Source of the DNA: Streptomyces hygroscopicus subsp. hygroscopicus | GTDB taxonomy: Bacteria; Actinomycetota; Actinomycetes; Streptomycetales; Streptomycetaceae | Length of the DNA: 52,462 nucleotides | Direction of reading: 5' to 3' | NCBI RefSeq assembly: GCF_001553455.1 | Contig: NZ_BBOX01000180.1 | Location: 1 to 52,462 of the forward strand | In this document: piece after piece, positions 24,425 to 32,917 of the stretch | Position numbering within the stretch: position 1 is the stretch's first letter | Layout: each line of letters begins with the position of its first letter | Notes under the pieces: generated by a model | What the model was told of the DNA's origin: nothing | Seen by the model: the letters and a program-made list of their open reading frames with translations, nothing else | Databases searched by the model: none | Translations under genes and position numbers: made by a program

Positions 24425-26371
24425 TCAGTCGGCCCGCGGGAGGCTGCCGGCGAGCCCGGCGTCGATGAGATCCATCACCGAGGCGTCGGCGAGCGTCGTG
24501 ACGTCGCCGACCTCACGCCTCTCCGCGACATCGCGCAGCAGCCGCCGCATGATCTTCCCGGACCGGGTCTTGGGCAGTTCGGGGACCACCATGATCTGGC
24601 GGGGCTTGGCGATGGGGCCTATCTCCCGGGCCACGTGCTCGCGCAGGGCCGCGGTCACGTCCTCCGCCGCACCGGCCGTGCCGCCACGCAGGATCACGAA
24701 GGCGACGATGGCCTGCCCGGTCGTCGTGTCCGACGCCCCCACCACCGCGGCCTCGGCGACCGCGGGGCAGGACACGAGTGCCGACTCGACCTCGGCGGTG
24801 GAGATGCGGTGCCCGGAGACGTTCATGACATCGTCCACGCGCCCCAGCAGCCAGATGTCGCCGTCCTCGTCGTAGCGGGCGCCGTCGCCGGCGAAGTAGT
24901 AGCCGAGATGGGCGAAGCGCGACCAGTAGGTCTCGCGATACCGCTCGTCGTCGCCCCAGATGCCGCGCAGCATGGACGGCCAGGGCTGATCGAGCACCAG
25001 GTAGCCGCTCTCCCCCCGGCCGACCTCATCGCCCTGGTCGTCGACCACCTTGGCCGAGATACCCGGCACCGGTTGCTGCGCCGAGCCCGGCTTGGCGGGG
25101 GCGGCTCCCGGCACGGGAGCGATCATGACCGCGCCGGTCTCGGTCTGCCACCACGTGTCCACGACCGGCGCCCGCTCGGCGCCGAGGTGCGTGCGGTACC
25201 AGCGCCACGCCTCCGGGTTGATCGGTTCACCGACGCTGCCGAGCACACGGATCGATGACAGGTCGTAGCGGGCCGGGATGTGCTCGCCCCACTTCATGAA
25301 CGTGCGGATGAGGGTGGGAGCGGTGTAATAGACCGACACCCCGAACCGCTGGATGATCTCGAAGTGCCGTCCCTGGTGCGGGGTGTTGGGCGTGCCCTCG
25401 TACATCACCGAGGTGGCGCGGTTGGCGAGCGGCCCGTAGACGATGTAGGAGTGACCGGTGATCCATCCGATGTCGGCGGTGCACCAGTAGACGTCGGTGT
25501 CCGGGGCGAGGTCGAAGGCGGTGCGGTGGGTGTACGCGACCTGGGTGAGGTAGCCGCCGGAGGTGTGCAGGATGCCCTTCGGTTTTCCGGTCGTACCGGA
25601 GGTGTAGAGGATGAACAGCGGGTGCTCGGCGTCGAAGGACTCCGGCCTGTGCTCGTCCGGCCGGGCATCGACCAGGTCGTGCCACCACAGGTCGCGGCCC
25701 TCGGTCCAGGGCACCTCGATTCCGGTGCGGCGGACCACCAGGACGTGTTCGACGCTCGGAGTGTGCCGGGTCGCCTCGTCGGTGTTCGCCTTCATGGGCT
25801 CGGCCCGGCCCCGGCGGTACTGGCCGTCCGATGTGATCAGGAGACGGGCCTCGGCGTCCTCGATGCGGGACTGCAGGGCGGCCGGCGAGAAGCCGCCGAA
25901 GACCACGCTGTGCGGCAGCCCGAGCCGGGCGCAGGCCAACATGGCGAACACGGCCTCGGGGATCATCGGCAGCTGGATGGCGACCCGGTCGCCGGCCGAG
26001 AGCCCCAGCGAGAGCAGGGCGTTGGCCGTCCTGCACACCTCGCGCTTCAGGTCCGCGTAGGTGATGGTCCGGGTGTCACCCGGCTCGCCCTCCCAGTGGA
26101 AGGCGACCTGATCGCCGTGACCGGCCTCGACGTGGCGGTCGACGCAGTTGTAGGCGACGTTCAGGCGCCCGCCGGTGAACCAGCGGGCGAAGGGCGCGTC
26201 CGTCCAGTCCAGGACCTGGGACCACGGGGTCTCCCAGTCCAGGTGTTCGGCCTCCCGCGCCCAGAACGCCAGGCGGTCGGCCGCCGTCGGCTCGGATGGG
26301 CGGGACGGCGTCCCCTCCGCTCCCGCGAACGGGCTGCCGGGCGCGGGGCGGAGATCGGAGCGCGGGGTCAT
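24425..26371 (-). CDS. acsA: acetyl-CoA synthetase
   Basis: Converts acetate + ATP + CoA to acetyl-CoA + AMP + PPi; 648 aa, the usual length. The ATG at 26371 is preceded by GCAGGAGGAA. Motifs: AMP-loop YTSGTTGKPKG, WWQTETGA, the GRVDDVMNVSGHR hinge, and the catalytic Lys in PKTRSGKIMRR, which in this family is subject to acetylation control. It follows mftF by 68 nt in the same direction and precedes the SDR-like and adk genes, so it appears part of the mycofactocin operon. It would take acetate made by the alcohol and aldehyde dehydrogenases nearby into central metabolism. Confidence 0.95.
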   Translation of the reverse strand: MTPRSDLRPAPGSPFAGAEGTPSRPSEPTAADRLAFWAREAEHLDWETPWSQVLDWTDAPFARWFTGGRLNVAYNCVDRHVEAGHGDQVAFHWEGEPGDTRTITYADLKREVCRTANALLSLGLSAGDRVAIQLPMIPEAVFAMLACARLGLPHSVVFGGFSPAALQSRIEDAEARLLITSDGQYRRGRAEPMKANTDEATRHTPSVEHVLVVRRTGIEVPWTEGRDLWWHDLVDARPDEHRPESFDAEHPLFILYTSGTTGKPKGILHTSGGYLTQVAYTHRTAFDLAPDTDVYWCTADIGWITGHSYIVYGPLANRATSVMYEGTPNTPHQGRHFEIIQRFGVSVYYTAPTLIRTFMKWGEHIPARYDLSSIRVLGSVGEPINPEAWRWYRTHLGAERAPVVDTWWQTETGAVMIAPVPGAAPAKPGSAQQPVPGISAKVVDDQGDEVGRGESGYLVLDQPWPSMLRGIWGDDERYRETYWSRFAHLGYYFAGDGARYDEDGDIWLLGRVDDVMNVSGHRISTAEVESALVSCPAVAEAAVVGASDTTTGQAIVAFVILRGGTAGAAEDVTAALREHVAREIGPIAKPRQIMVVPELPKTRSGKIMRRLLRDVAERREVGDVTTLADASVMDLIDAGLAGSLPRAD

Positions 26372-26439
26372 GCTGATTCCTCCTGCGGGTGCGGGTGGTC
26401 GGTGGCGGGCGGCTCTCGGCGAGCCGGACGACACGCCCG

Positions 26440-28098
26440 TCACCAGGTCTCCACGGTGGCCGTGGCGGGTTGGTGCGAGGTTGGCGTGAGGGGGCGGGGC
26501 TCCCAGGGGCGCTTCGCGGCGCCACCGCGTACGGGCAGGGCAAGGCGGGGCAGCAGCGGTGCCGCGGTACGGCGGCGGAGCGCGCCCTGCCACACACCCC
26601 AGCCGTAGGCGAGGTCGTCCAGACGGCGGATCGCCGTGTAGGTGAGCGGATCGAGTGGGGTGCGGGAGCGGTAGTGGTCGACCAGCCCCTCGGCAAGGGC
26701 CGCCGTCGCAAGGGTGTAGCGGGCACGGCGACTGACGGCGGCGGCAGCCACGGCGATCGGCCAGTGGTGCCGGGTGGCGCAGCGCAGCAGCTGCTCGGCG
26801 GTGCCCCGCAGCGCGGCCAGCGACAGCAGGGCCCCGGCCCGTTGGGGGTGATCGGCGTCCGGCATCCGCCGGGCCACCTTCACCGCGGTCATCGCGGTCA
26901 GGGCCAGCGCCGTGACCGCCGGGGCCGGCCTGCCGCGCAGGAGCAGGGCGCAGGCGGCGAGCGACCAGGGGGCGGCGTACAGCGGCGGCACCCGGCCGGG
27001 GTGACGCAGGGACAGGTCGGCCGCGCCGGTGCCGTATCCGGCCCGCTGGGCGAGCCAGCGGCGCAGGTCGGTGCGGTGCCGGTGGGCCACGCGCACCGAG
27101 GGGACGTAGCGCAGTCGCCAGCCCGCCTCGTGCAGCCGCATGCACAGGTCCACGTCCTCTCCCACCCGCATCCCGGGGGCGAACCCGGCGCCGACGGCGG
27201 ACCGGCGGACCACGATGGTCGCGCTCGGCACGTAGGAGAGCATCGACACCGGTACGACCGGCCCCTCCCGCGACCCCATGTCCAGCGGCGAGCGGACCTG
27301 CTCATAGCGGTCCAGCGGCCGGGGGACGGCAGGGGGCAGGGCGACGATCCGGGGGGCGACGAGAGCCACCGCGGGGTCGCCGAAGTGCGCCAGCAGCCCG
27401 GCGAGCCAGCCGGGTTCGGGGATGACGTCGGAGTCGCAGAACGCCACGTACGCCGTCTCCGCCTCGCGCAGTGCGGTGTTGCGGGCGGCGGCCGGGCCGA
27501 GGTTGCGCGGGTGCGCGAGCAGCCGGGCGCCGTGCCGCCGGGCCACGCGGGCGAGGGCGTCCGGGTCCTGGGAGCCGTCGTCCACCACCAGGACCGGCAG
27601 GGGGGAGGTGGGCGGGTCGGCGCGCAACGCGGTCAGCAGTGCGTCGAGCTGGTCGGCCCGGTCACGGATCGGAATGGCGACCGTGGTGTCGTGGACCGGG
27701 GGCATCGGGGGGCGGGGGTGGGCCAGGCCCGCGTCCAGGAGCCGGCGGGCCAGCGCGGCGCTCGCGGCGTCCGTCACCACGAATCCGCCGTCCTCCAGCA
27801 GCCGGACGGCAGCGGCACCGAGGCGCAGCAGCCGCGGAGGGGAGCCGCCGAGCATGAGGTGACCGTCCCGGGACCGGTGGGTGGTGGCGGCGAGTTCGAC
27901 CGCGAACCCGTCGGGGAGCCGGTCCCGGGGCGGGGACGGCAGCGGGGCGGGCCGCGGTGGCGGGCCCGCGTGCCCGGCGAACCGGAACGTGCCCCCGGGC
28001 CCGCCGAACAGGATGCCGCCCACCTGCGGCAGGAGCCGGAAGAGCCTCATGTGCCGTCCGGAACGGGAGGTGTCCGCGTCCCCCGGGAACCCTGTCAT
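26440..28098 (-). CDS. mftF: mycofactocin glycosyltransferase MftF
   Basis: Attaches beta-1,4-linked glucose units to the premycofactocin core. The product is 552 aa from the ATG at 28098, which overlaps the upstream SDR stop as ATGA. An N-terminal ~150-residue region (FAVELAATTHRS, a PqqD/RRE-like part in the family) precedes a GT2 domain: VAIPIRDRADQLDALL, VLVVDDGSQD and the metal site FCDSDVIPEPGW, then GEDVDLCMRLHEAGW. Hydrophobic stretches near the C-terminus (AAPWSLAACALLLRG) could hold it to the membrane. Position directly behind mftE and SDR is the classic order. Confidence 0.92.
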   Translation of the reverse strand: MTGFPGDADTSRSGRHMRLFRLLPQVGGILFGGPGGTFRFAGHAGPPPRPAPLPSPPRDRLPDGFAVELAATTHRSRDGHLMLGGSPPRLLRLGAAAVRLLEDGGFVVTDAASAALARRLLDAGLAHPRPPMPPVHDTTVAIPIRDRADQLDALLTALRADPPTSPLPVLVVDDGSQDPDALARVARRHGARLLAHPRNLGPAAARNTALREAETAYVAFCDSDVIPEPGWLAGLLAHFGDPAVALVAPRIVALPPAVPRPLDRYEQVRSPLDMGSREGPVVPVSMLSYVPSATIVVRRSAVGAGFAPGMRVGEDVDLCMRLHEAGWRLRYVPSVRVAHRHRTDLRRWLAQRAGYGTGAADLSLRHPGRVPPLYAAPWSLAACALLLRGRPAPAVTALALTAMTAVKVARRMPDADHPQRAGALLSLAALRGTAEQLLRCATRHHWPIAVAAAAVSRRARYTLATAALAEGLVDHYRSRTPLDPLTYTAIRRLDDLAYGWGVWQGALRRRTAAPLLPRLALPVRGGAAKRPWEPRPLTPTSHQPATATVETW

Positions 28099-28880
28099 GC
28101 GGTGAACCCCCCGTCGGCGTGGAGTACCGAACCGGTGACGGCGAAGGAGTCGGCCGAGCACGCCCAGGCCACCACCGCGGCCACCTCCTCCGGCTCCAGA
28201 GGGCGCCCGGACAGCTGCTGCTCGGCGAGCTTGTCGACCTCGGGCAGCGCGTAGAGGTCGGCCGTGGCCCGCAGCATGTCCGTGCGGGTGGAACCGGGCG
28301 ACACGGCGACCGCGTTCACGCCGGTGTCCCGAAGATCACAGGCGAGGCCGCGGACCAGACCGACCACGGCGTGCTTGGCGGCGCAGTAGGCGCCCAGACC
28401 CCACAGCCCGCGGTGCGCGGCGGCCGAGGCGAGGGCGACGAACCGGCCGCCGCGGGGCCGCGGCCGGCGCAGCAGGGCGGGCACCGCGGCACGGGCGAGG
28501 TTGGCCACCCCCAGCACGTCCACGTCGAGCAGCGTCCGCCACTGCGCGTCGGTCTGCTCCCACACCGGGCCGCCGCCGAGCATGACCGCCGCCGCGGCCA
28601 CGGCGGCGTCGAGCCCGCCGAACTCGCCCTCGGCGAGTTCCACGGCGCCGCGGGTCGCGGCCGTGTCCCTCACGTCCGCCCGGACGGTACGCACCAGGGG
28701 GAACTCCGCTGCCAGGGCGTCCAGTTGGCCGGTTCCGGCCAGCGGGTAGGGCACGTCGGGATCGTCGGCGCAGCGGTCCATGGCGACCACCGCCCAGCCG
28801 GTGCGTGCCAGGCGCCGTACGGTCGCGGCTCCTATGCCCCGGGCCGCGCCGGTGACCAGGGCGACCCGGCGGCCGGTCAT
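28095..28880 (-). CDS. mycofactocin-associated SDR oxidoreductase
   Basis: A 261-aa short-chain dehydrogenase from the ATG at 28880, overlapping mftE by 4 nt. Cofactor motif TGAARGIG (residues 10-17), Ser in the ALASAAAH strand and the catalytic YCAAK are intact. SDRs embedded in mycofactocin clusters usually hold NAD(H) tightly and use mycofactocin as the external electron acceptor. The alcohol substrate is not readable from sequence. Its place between mftE and mftF with overlaps on both sides shows tight co-expression. Confidence 0.88.
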   Translation of the reverse strand: MTGRRVALVTGAARGIGAATVRRLARTGWAVVAMDRCADDPDVPYPLAGTGQLDALAAEFPLVRTVRADVRDTAATRGAVELAEGEFGGLDAAVAAAAVMLGGGPVWEQTDAQWRTLLDVDVLGVANLARAAVPALLRRPRPRGGRFVALASAAAHRGLWGLGAYCAAKHAVVGLVRGLACDLRDTGVNAVAVSPGSTRTDMLRATADLYALPEVDKLAEQQLSGRPLEPEEVAAVVAWACSADSFAVTGSVLHADGGFTA

Positions 28881-29677
28881 CGTCCACCCCCCGCAGGGGC
28901 GATGACCGGCCGCCGTTCGGGCAGGCCGAGCCGGCCCCGCTCCGAGACCCGCCAAGCACGGATGTCCTCGGCGAGGCGGTCCGCCATGCGGTCCAGGAGC
29001 CGTTCGCCCTCGCTCGCGCGGGCTCCGGACGGGTCGCCCAGGACACCGGACGGGCTGACCCCGCGGACGGACTCGGCGACGAGGCGGTCCATCAGCAGAT
29101 GGACGGGGTCGGTGGGCCCCGCGACGGCCCGCTCACCGCGGACGGCCGAGTGCCGCAGCCGCAGCATCAGGGAGGTCTCGGTACGGCCGGCGTGGGCGTC
29201 GGAGTTCTTCGGGGCGCACGGCCACCAGGCCACGTCCCGTTCCTCTGCGCGCAGTCCGGCCACCGCCGTGGAGAGGCTGGTCAGGTTGGATCCATGTCCG
29301 TTGACCACGAGCAGGCGTCCGGCCCAGCGCAGTATCGAACGGCCGATCTCCGTGACCAGCAGGCTCAGCGCGGTGTGCCCGATGGACACGGTACCGGGGA
29401 ACCCCTCGTGCTCGCCGCTGGCCGCGTACGGCTGCGCGGGCGCGACCAGCACGTCCAGGGTGCCGTGCAGCCGGGTGGCGGCTCGCTCGGCGACGGCGGT
29501 GGCCACCGCCGTGTCGGTGTCGAGCGGGAGATGCGGACCGTGCTGTTCGCAGGAGCCGAGCGGCAGCAGCACCAGGGGGCGACGGTCGTCCAGGTCCGGC
29601 CAGGTCAGGTCGGCGAGCCGGGCCGCCGTCCGGTGCCGCGGCCATGCCCTGGCTGCCGGGGCGGGAGGGGGCGCCAT
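28877..29677 (-). CDS. mftE: mycofactocin peptidase MftE (creatininase family)
   Basis: Releases the modified C-terminal Val-Tyr dipeptide from the MftA leader. 266 aa; the creatininase-fold metal motif is PLGSCEQHGPHLPLDTD, with further ligands in the VNGHGSNLTSL and HAGRTETSLML blocks. The ATG at 29677 follows the mftD stop with one base between. Cytoplasmic. The gene order mftC-mftD-mftE and the conserved metal residues make the call firm. Confidence 0.93.
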   Translation of the reverse strand: MAPPPAPAARAWPRHRTAARLADLTWPDLDDRRPLVLLPLGSCEQHGPHLPLDTDTAVATAVAERAATRLHGTLDVLVAPAQPYAASGEHEGFPGTVSIGHTALSLLVTEIGRSILRWAGRLLVVNGHGSNLTSLSTAVAGLRAEERDVAWWPCAPKNSDAHAGRTETSLMLRLRHSAVRGERAVAGPTDPVHLLMDRLVAESVRGVSPSGVLGDPSGARASEGERLLDRMADRLAEDIRAWRVSERGRLGLPERRPVIAPAGGGR

Positions 29678-29678
29678 G

Positions 29679-30851
29679 TCAGACCGCGCCCAGGGTGCGA
29701 GTGAACCCGGGCGGCACCACCAGGTCGTCCCGGGTCGGTTCGTGGACGGAGGAGCGTCCGAGGCCGAGCAGGGCGGAGTCGATGCCGCGGCTGAGGATGT
29801 CGAGGACGTTCTCCACGCCGGCCTGGCCGCCCGCCGCCAGGCCCCACAGGTAGGCGCGGCCGATCATCACGGCCCTGGCGCCCAGTGCCAGGGCCTTGAC
29901 CACGTCGCTGCCGCGCCGGACACCGCCGTCCAGCAGCAGTTCGACCTGGTCGCCGACCGCGTCCGCGATGGCGGGCAGGGCCCGGATCGGCGCCGGGGTG
30001 GCGTCGAGGTTGTTGCCGCCGTGGTTGGACACCGAGATCGCGGTGACCCCGGCGTCGACCGCGCGCCGGGCGTCGTCCACCCGGCAGACGCCCTTGAGGA
30101 GGAACGGCCCGTCCCACTGCTCGCGCAGCCAGCGCACATCGTCCCAGGAGGGTGGCGGAGTCTGCATCCACGCGCCGTACGCGCCGAAGAACGTGGGCGC
30201 GTCGTGGCCGGACTCGGCGAGGTTCGGGGTGGTCAGATCCGGAAGGCTGCGGGACCTGGCGAATTCCCACAGCCAGCGTGGACGAGTCAGCGCCTCGGGT
30301 GCGAACTGCGCCATGGCCTTCAGGTTCAGCCGCTCGGGTATCTTCGGGCTGCCCCAGTCGCGTCCGTAGGAGAAGGACCAGTCCAGGGTGACGATGAGCC
30401 CCTTGGCCCCGGCCTCGCGGGCGTAGTCGACCCTCCGCCGCATCGCGTCCTTGGAGCCCATCCAGTACATCTGGAAGAACGTCCGCGGATTGGCGGCCAC
30501 GACCTCGGACAGCGGCTTGCTGGCGAAGGAGCTGAGCCCGATCGCGGTGCCGCGCGCCGCCGCGGCACGGGCGACGGCCACCTCTCCGTCCGGGTGGACG
30601 GCCTGTACGCCCGTCGGGGAGATGATCACCGGCAGTGCGATCTGCTGTCCCATGACGGTCGTCGCCAGGTCGCGCTTGGCCGACAGTCCGGCCACGTGCG
30701 GGGCGAAGCCCAGCTCGGCGAAGGCGGCGGTGTTGTCGTCATAGGAGACGCCCTTCTCCGAGCCGGCGAGCAGCGCGCTGTAGACGGACTTCGGCAGCCG
30801 CTTCCTCGCCAGCCGCTGTGCCTCGGCGACCGTCTCGATCCACTTGCTCAT
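29679..30851 (-). CDS. mftD: mycofactocin maturase MftD (FMN-dependent)
   Basis: Oxidatively deaminates the AHDP intermediate to give premycofactocin, using FMN. 390 aa from the ATG at 30851, which overlaps the mftC stop by 4 nt (ATGA). It is of the lactate-oxidase/glycolate-oxidase fold: the IISPTGVQAVHPDGE loop, FQMYWMGS, ISVSNHGGNNLD with the active His, and the FMN phosphate site LLLDGGVRRGSDVVKALALGA. The N-terminus MSKWIETVAEAQRLA is typical for MftD. Confidence 0.94.
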   Translation of the reverse strand: MSKWIETVAEAQRLARKRLPKSVYSALLAGSEKGVSYDDNTAAFAELGFAPHVAGLSAKRDLATTVMGQQIALPVIISPTGVQAVHPDGEVAVARAAAARGTAIGLSSFASKPLSEVVAANPRTFFQMYWMGSKDAMRRRVDYAREAGAKGLIVTLDWSFSYGRDWGSPKIPERLNLKAMAQFAPEALTRPRWLWEFARSRSLPDLTTPNLAESGHDAPTFFGAYGAWMQTPPPSWDDVRWLREQWDGPFLLKGVCRVDDARRAVDAGVTAISVSNHGGNNLDATPAPIRALPAIADAVGDQVELLLDGGVRRGSDVVKALALGARAVMIGRAYLWGLAAGGQAGVENVLDILSRGIDSALLGLGRSSVHEPTRDDLVVPPGFTRTLGAV

Positions 30852-32089
30852 GACGTTCCTCTCTCGTCGGGTACGGCGCGGGCACCGCCCAGGTCGGCGC
30901 CGGCCAGCGGACTGACGTCGCAGAAGCGGTCGGGGCGGTGAGTCCGGACGGCGGGCATGCCCAGCGGCACGGTGCGGTGCGAGTGGTCGTTGCCCTGGGG
31001 CGGAGGCGCGGAACGATCGGTGGCCGCGAGCGCGGTGACGCCATGGCCCTTGACGCATTCGGGGTCCGGGCCGTCCAGCGGCAGGCCGGTGAAGAACTTC
31101 GCGGCCATGCAGCCGCCCTGGCAGGCGTCGTACGCCGAACAGCCCGAGCAGGCACCGCCGGAGGCGGGCCGGCGCAGCTCGGCGAAGAGCTCGGAGTCGC
31201 GCCACACCCGCTCGAAACCGCCCGGGGTACGCACGTTGCCCGCCTTGAAGGCGTCGTGGATGGCGAACGGGCAGGCGTACACGTCACCCACCGGGTCGAT
31301 CAGGCAGACCACACGCCCGGCTCCGCACAGGTTCAGGCCGGGCAGGGGATCCGATCCCAGTGCGTTGAGGTGGAAGAAGGAGTCACCGGTCAGCACCTTC
31401 TCGCCGTGGCCGAGGAGCCAGGCATACAGCTCGCGCTGCTGATGGGCGGTGGGGTGCAGGTCGTCCCAGACGTCGGCGCCGCGGCCGGAGGGCCGGAGCC
31501 GCGTGATGCGCAGCTGTGCTCCGTAGCGGTCGGCCAGGGCCGCGAAGTCATCCAGCTGCGCGACGTTCTGCCGGGTCATCACGACCGACACCTTGAAGCC
31601 GGCCAGGCCCGCGGCGGCCAGGTTCTCCATCGCCCGCACCGCCATGTCGTACGATCCCCGGCCGCGCACCGCGTCGTTCACCTCGCGGGTGGCGCCGTCG
31701 AGGGAGATCTGGACGTCGACGTAGTCGGTGGCGGCCAGCCGCCGCGCCCGCTCCCTGGTCAGCCGCAGCCCGTTGGTGGAGAACTTCACCCCGACCTGGT
31801 GGGCGATCGCGTAGTCCAGCAGCTCCCAGAAGTCGGGGCGGACTGTGGGCTCGCCGCCGCCGACGTTGACGTAGAAGACCTGGAGACGCTGCAACTCGTC
31901 GATCACGGACCTGATCTCGTCCGTCGAAAGCTCCGCCGGATCGCGCCGTCCGGAGGAGGACAGGCAGTGCACACAGGAGAGGTTGCACGCGTACGTCCAC
32001 TCCCACGTCAGGCAGATCGGGGCGTGCAACCCGCCCTTGAACTGCTCGACGAGGGCGGGTACGGGCGCGGCTTCGCGGGTGTCGGTCAC
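30848..32089 (-). CDS. mftC: mycofactocin radical SAM maturase MftC
   Basis: Radical-SAM/SPASM enzyme that decarboxylates the C-terminal Tyr of MftA and cross-links it to Val. 413 aa. The [4Fe-4S] SAM motif is Cys35-x3-Cys39-x2-Cys42 in CNLSCVHC; GGGEP follows, and SPASM cysteines lie in LCGAGR, YACPF and CSGCSAYDACQGGC. The C-terminal tail is longer and Pro/His-rich. It lies 24 nt after mftB and overlaps mftD by 4 nt. Needs MftB to present the peptide. Confidence 0.95.
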   Translation of the reverse strand: MTDTREAAPVPALVEQFKGGLHAPICLTWEWTYACNLSCVHCLSSSGRRDPAELSTDEIRSVIDELQRLQVFYVNVGGGEPTVRPDFWELLDYAIAHQVGVKFSTNGLRLTRERARRLAATDYVDVQISLDGATREVNDAVRGRGSYDMAVRAMENLAAAGLAGFKVSVVMTRQNVAQLDDFAALADRYGAQLRITRLRPSGRGADVWDDLHPTAHQQRELYAWLLGHGEKVLTGDSFFHLNALGSDPLPGLNLCGAGRVVCLIDPVGDVYACPFAIHDAFKAGNVRTPGGFERVWRDSELFAELRRPASGGACSGCSAYDACQGGCMAAKFFTGLPLDGPDPECVKGHGVTALAATDRSAPPPQGNDHSHRTVPLGMPAVRTHRPDRFCDVSPLAGADLGGARAVPDERGTS

Positions 32090-32113
32090 GGCTGCGGCTC
32101 CGCTTCGCTGAAG

Positions 32114-32389
32114 TCACTGAGGGATGATCATGTCGGCGGCGGCCAGCGTGGCCAGTGCGCGCCGGAAGGCGTCCCGGTGTCGCTCGGACACTCCGGCCAG
32201 CGCCTGATGGACGCTGGCGTACTGGTCCAGCTCGACGACGAGGTGGACGAGTTCGGGTGCCTTGAGGAACGACAGCCGACGGTTGCCGAAGTGGTAGGCC
32301 AGCGCCCCGAACGGTTCGGGGCGCAACGCCACACCAGGGCTGAGCCGGTAGGGCCGGGCCGGGTCGAGTGGGGCGGGCATGACGGCCAC
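32114..32389 (-). CDS. mftB: mycofactocin peptide chaperone MftB
   Basis: RiPP recognition element protein that binds the MftA leader for MftC; up to 91 aa. The block LSPGVALRPEPFGALAYHFG and NRRLSFLKAPELV are diagnostic of MftB, and the end is ADMIIPQ. A GTG start at 32389 follows the mftA stop directly; an ATG three codons later (MPAPLDPARPY) also fits and may be the true start. Either way translation is probably coupled to mftA. Confidence 0.93.
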   Translation of the reverse strand: MAVMPAPLDPARPYRLSPGVALRPEPFGALAYHFGNRRLSFLKAPELVHLVVELDQYASVHQALAGVSERHRDAFRRALATLAAADMIIPQ

Positions 32390-32530
32390 TCAGTAGACGC
32401 CGCACATGCCGTCGATGGAGACCTCCTCGACGAGGACCTCCTCGGCCACATCGTCCACCGCGGTGGCGACGGCCTCGGCGGCCTCGGCTTCCCGGTGGAC
32501 GGAACGGGGTTCGTCCTGCACTGCGTGCAT
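32390..32530 (-). CDS. mftA: mycofactocin precursor peptide MftA
   Basis: A 46-aa ribosomal precursor. The invariant MftA tail is present: ...VEEVSIDGMCGVY, with Val45 and Tyr46 as the residues converted to the redox cofactor. The leader is acidic and Ala/Glu-rich (REAEAAEAVATAVDDVAEE). The ATG at 32530 has a strong CAGGAGGAG site; longer in-frame starts have none. First gene of the operon, divergent from mno across a 387-nt control region. Confidence 0.96.
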   Translation of the reverse strand: MHAVQDEPRSVHREAEAAEAVATAVDDVAEEVLVEEVSIDGMCGVY

Positions 32531-32608
32531 GGCACTCCTCCTGGAGCAAAAGGCGATGAGGGCAAGGGAGGGAATCCGGACCACGGCACCCGGTCCGGAC
32601 ACCACTCG

Positions 32609-32614
32609 ACGCTA
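32609..32614 (-). promoter_or_regulatory. candidate -10 box of the mft operon
   Basis: Read on the minus strand, TAGCGT lies about 79 nt upstream of the mftA ATG. No good -35 is present at 17 nt, which would fit an activator-dependent promoter; the inverted repeat at 32656-32676 lies roughly 40-60 nt further upstream. Tentative. Confidence 0.3.
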
Positions 32615-32655
32615 GGCCGGGCGGCCCCGCGTCTCGCCCTGCTTCCGGCCCTCCT

Positions 32656-32676
32656 CGCCCTGCCCGGTCGGACAGG
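32656..32676. promoter_or_regulatory. inverted repeat site 1 in the mftA/mno divergent region
   Basis: CGCCCTGCC, 5-nt spacer, then GGACAGG. Its arms match those of site 2 (32708-32730). With the weaker site at 41601-41619 it defines CCTGnCC-N5-GGnCAGG. Likely target of a locus regulator; the MnoR-like response regulator is the first candidate. The rest of the 387-nt gap (32531-32917) shows no other named element. Confidence 0.55.
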
Positions 32677-32707
32677 TACGACCCGTCCGCCGCTGGTCAG
32701 CGGCGCT

Positions 32708-32730
32708 CGCCCTGCCGATCGGGCAGGGCG
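32708..32730. promoter_or_regulatory. inverted repeat site 2 in the mftA/mno divergent region
   Basis: Perfect 9-bp arms CGCCCTGCC / GGCAGGGCG around a 5-nt spacer GATCG, 52 nt (about five helix turns) centre-to-centre from site 1. A terminator is unlikely here, since no gene ends nearby. Confidence 0.6.
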
Positions 32731-32917
32731 CATCCCCTCCTTCCGCGCCCAGCCGCCGTCCGAGTGGCCGGTATCGCGCCGCCGCGCGTTCGGCGGAGGG
32801 TGAGCAACGCCGCAATGGTTCGGCACGTCCGTGCTCCACCCGGACATCTGGGCCGCCGGCGACGGAGCAGCCGACGCAGCACGCGCGGTCCACCGCGCGG
32901 AGAGGAAAGTCGCGATC

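Noticed and set aside
27957..30941. A 994-codon open frame on the plus strand across the mycofactocin genes
   Set aside because: It is antisense to mftD, mftE, SDR and part of mftF, has the Arg/Gly/Pro/Ala bias of a shadow frame in high-GC DNA and shows no motif.
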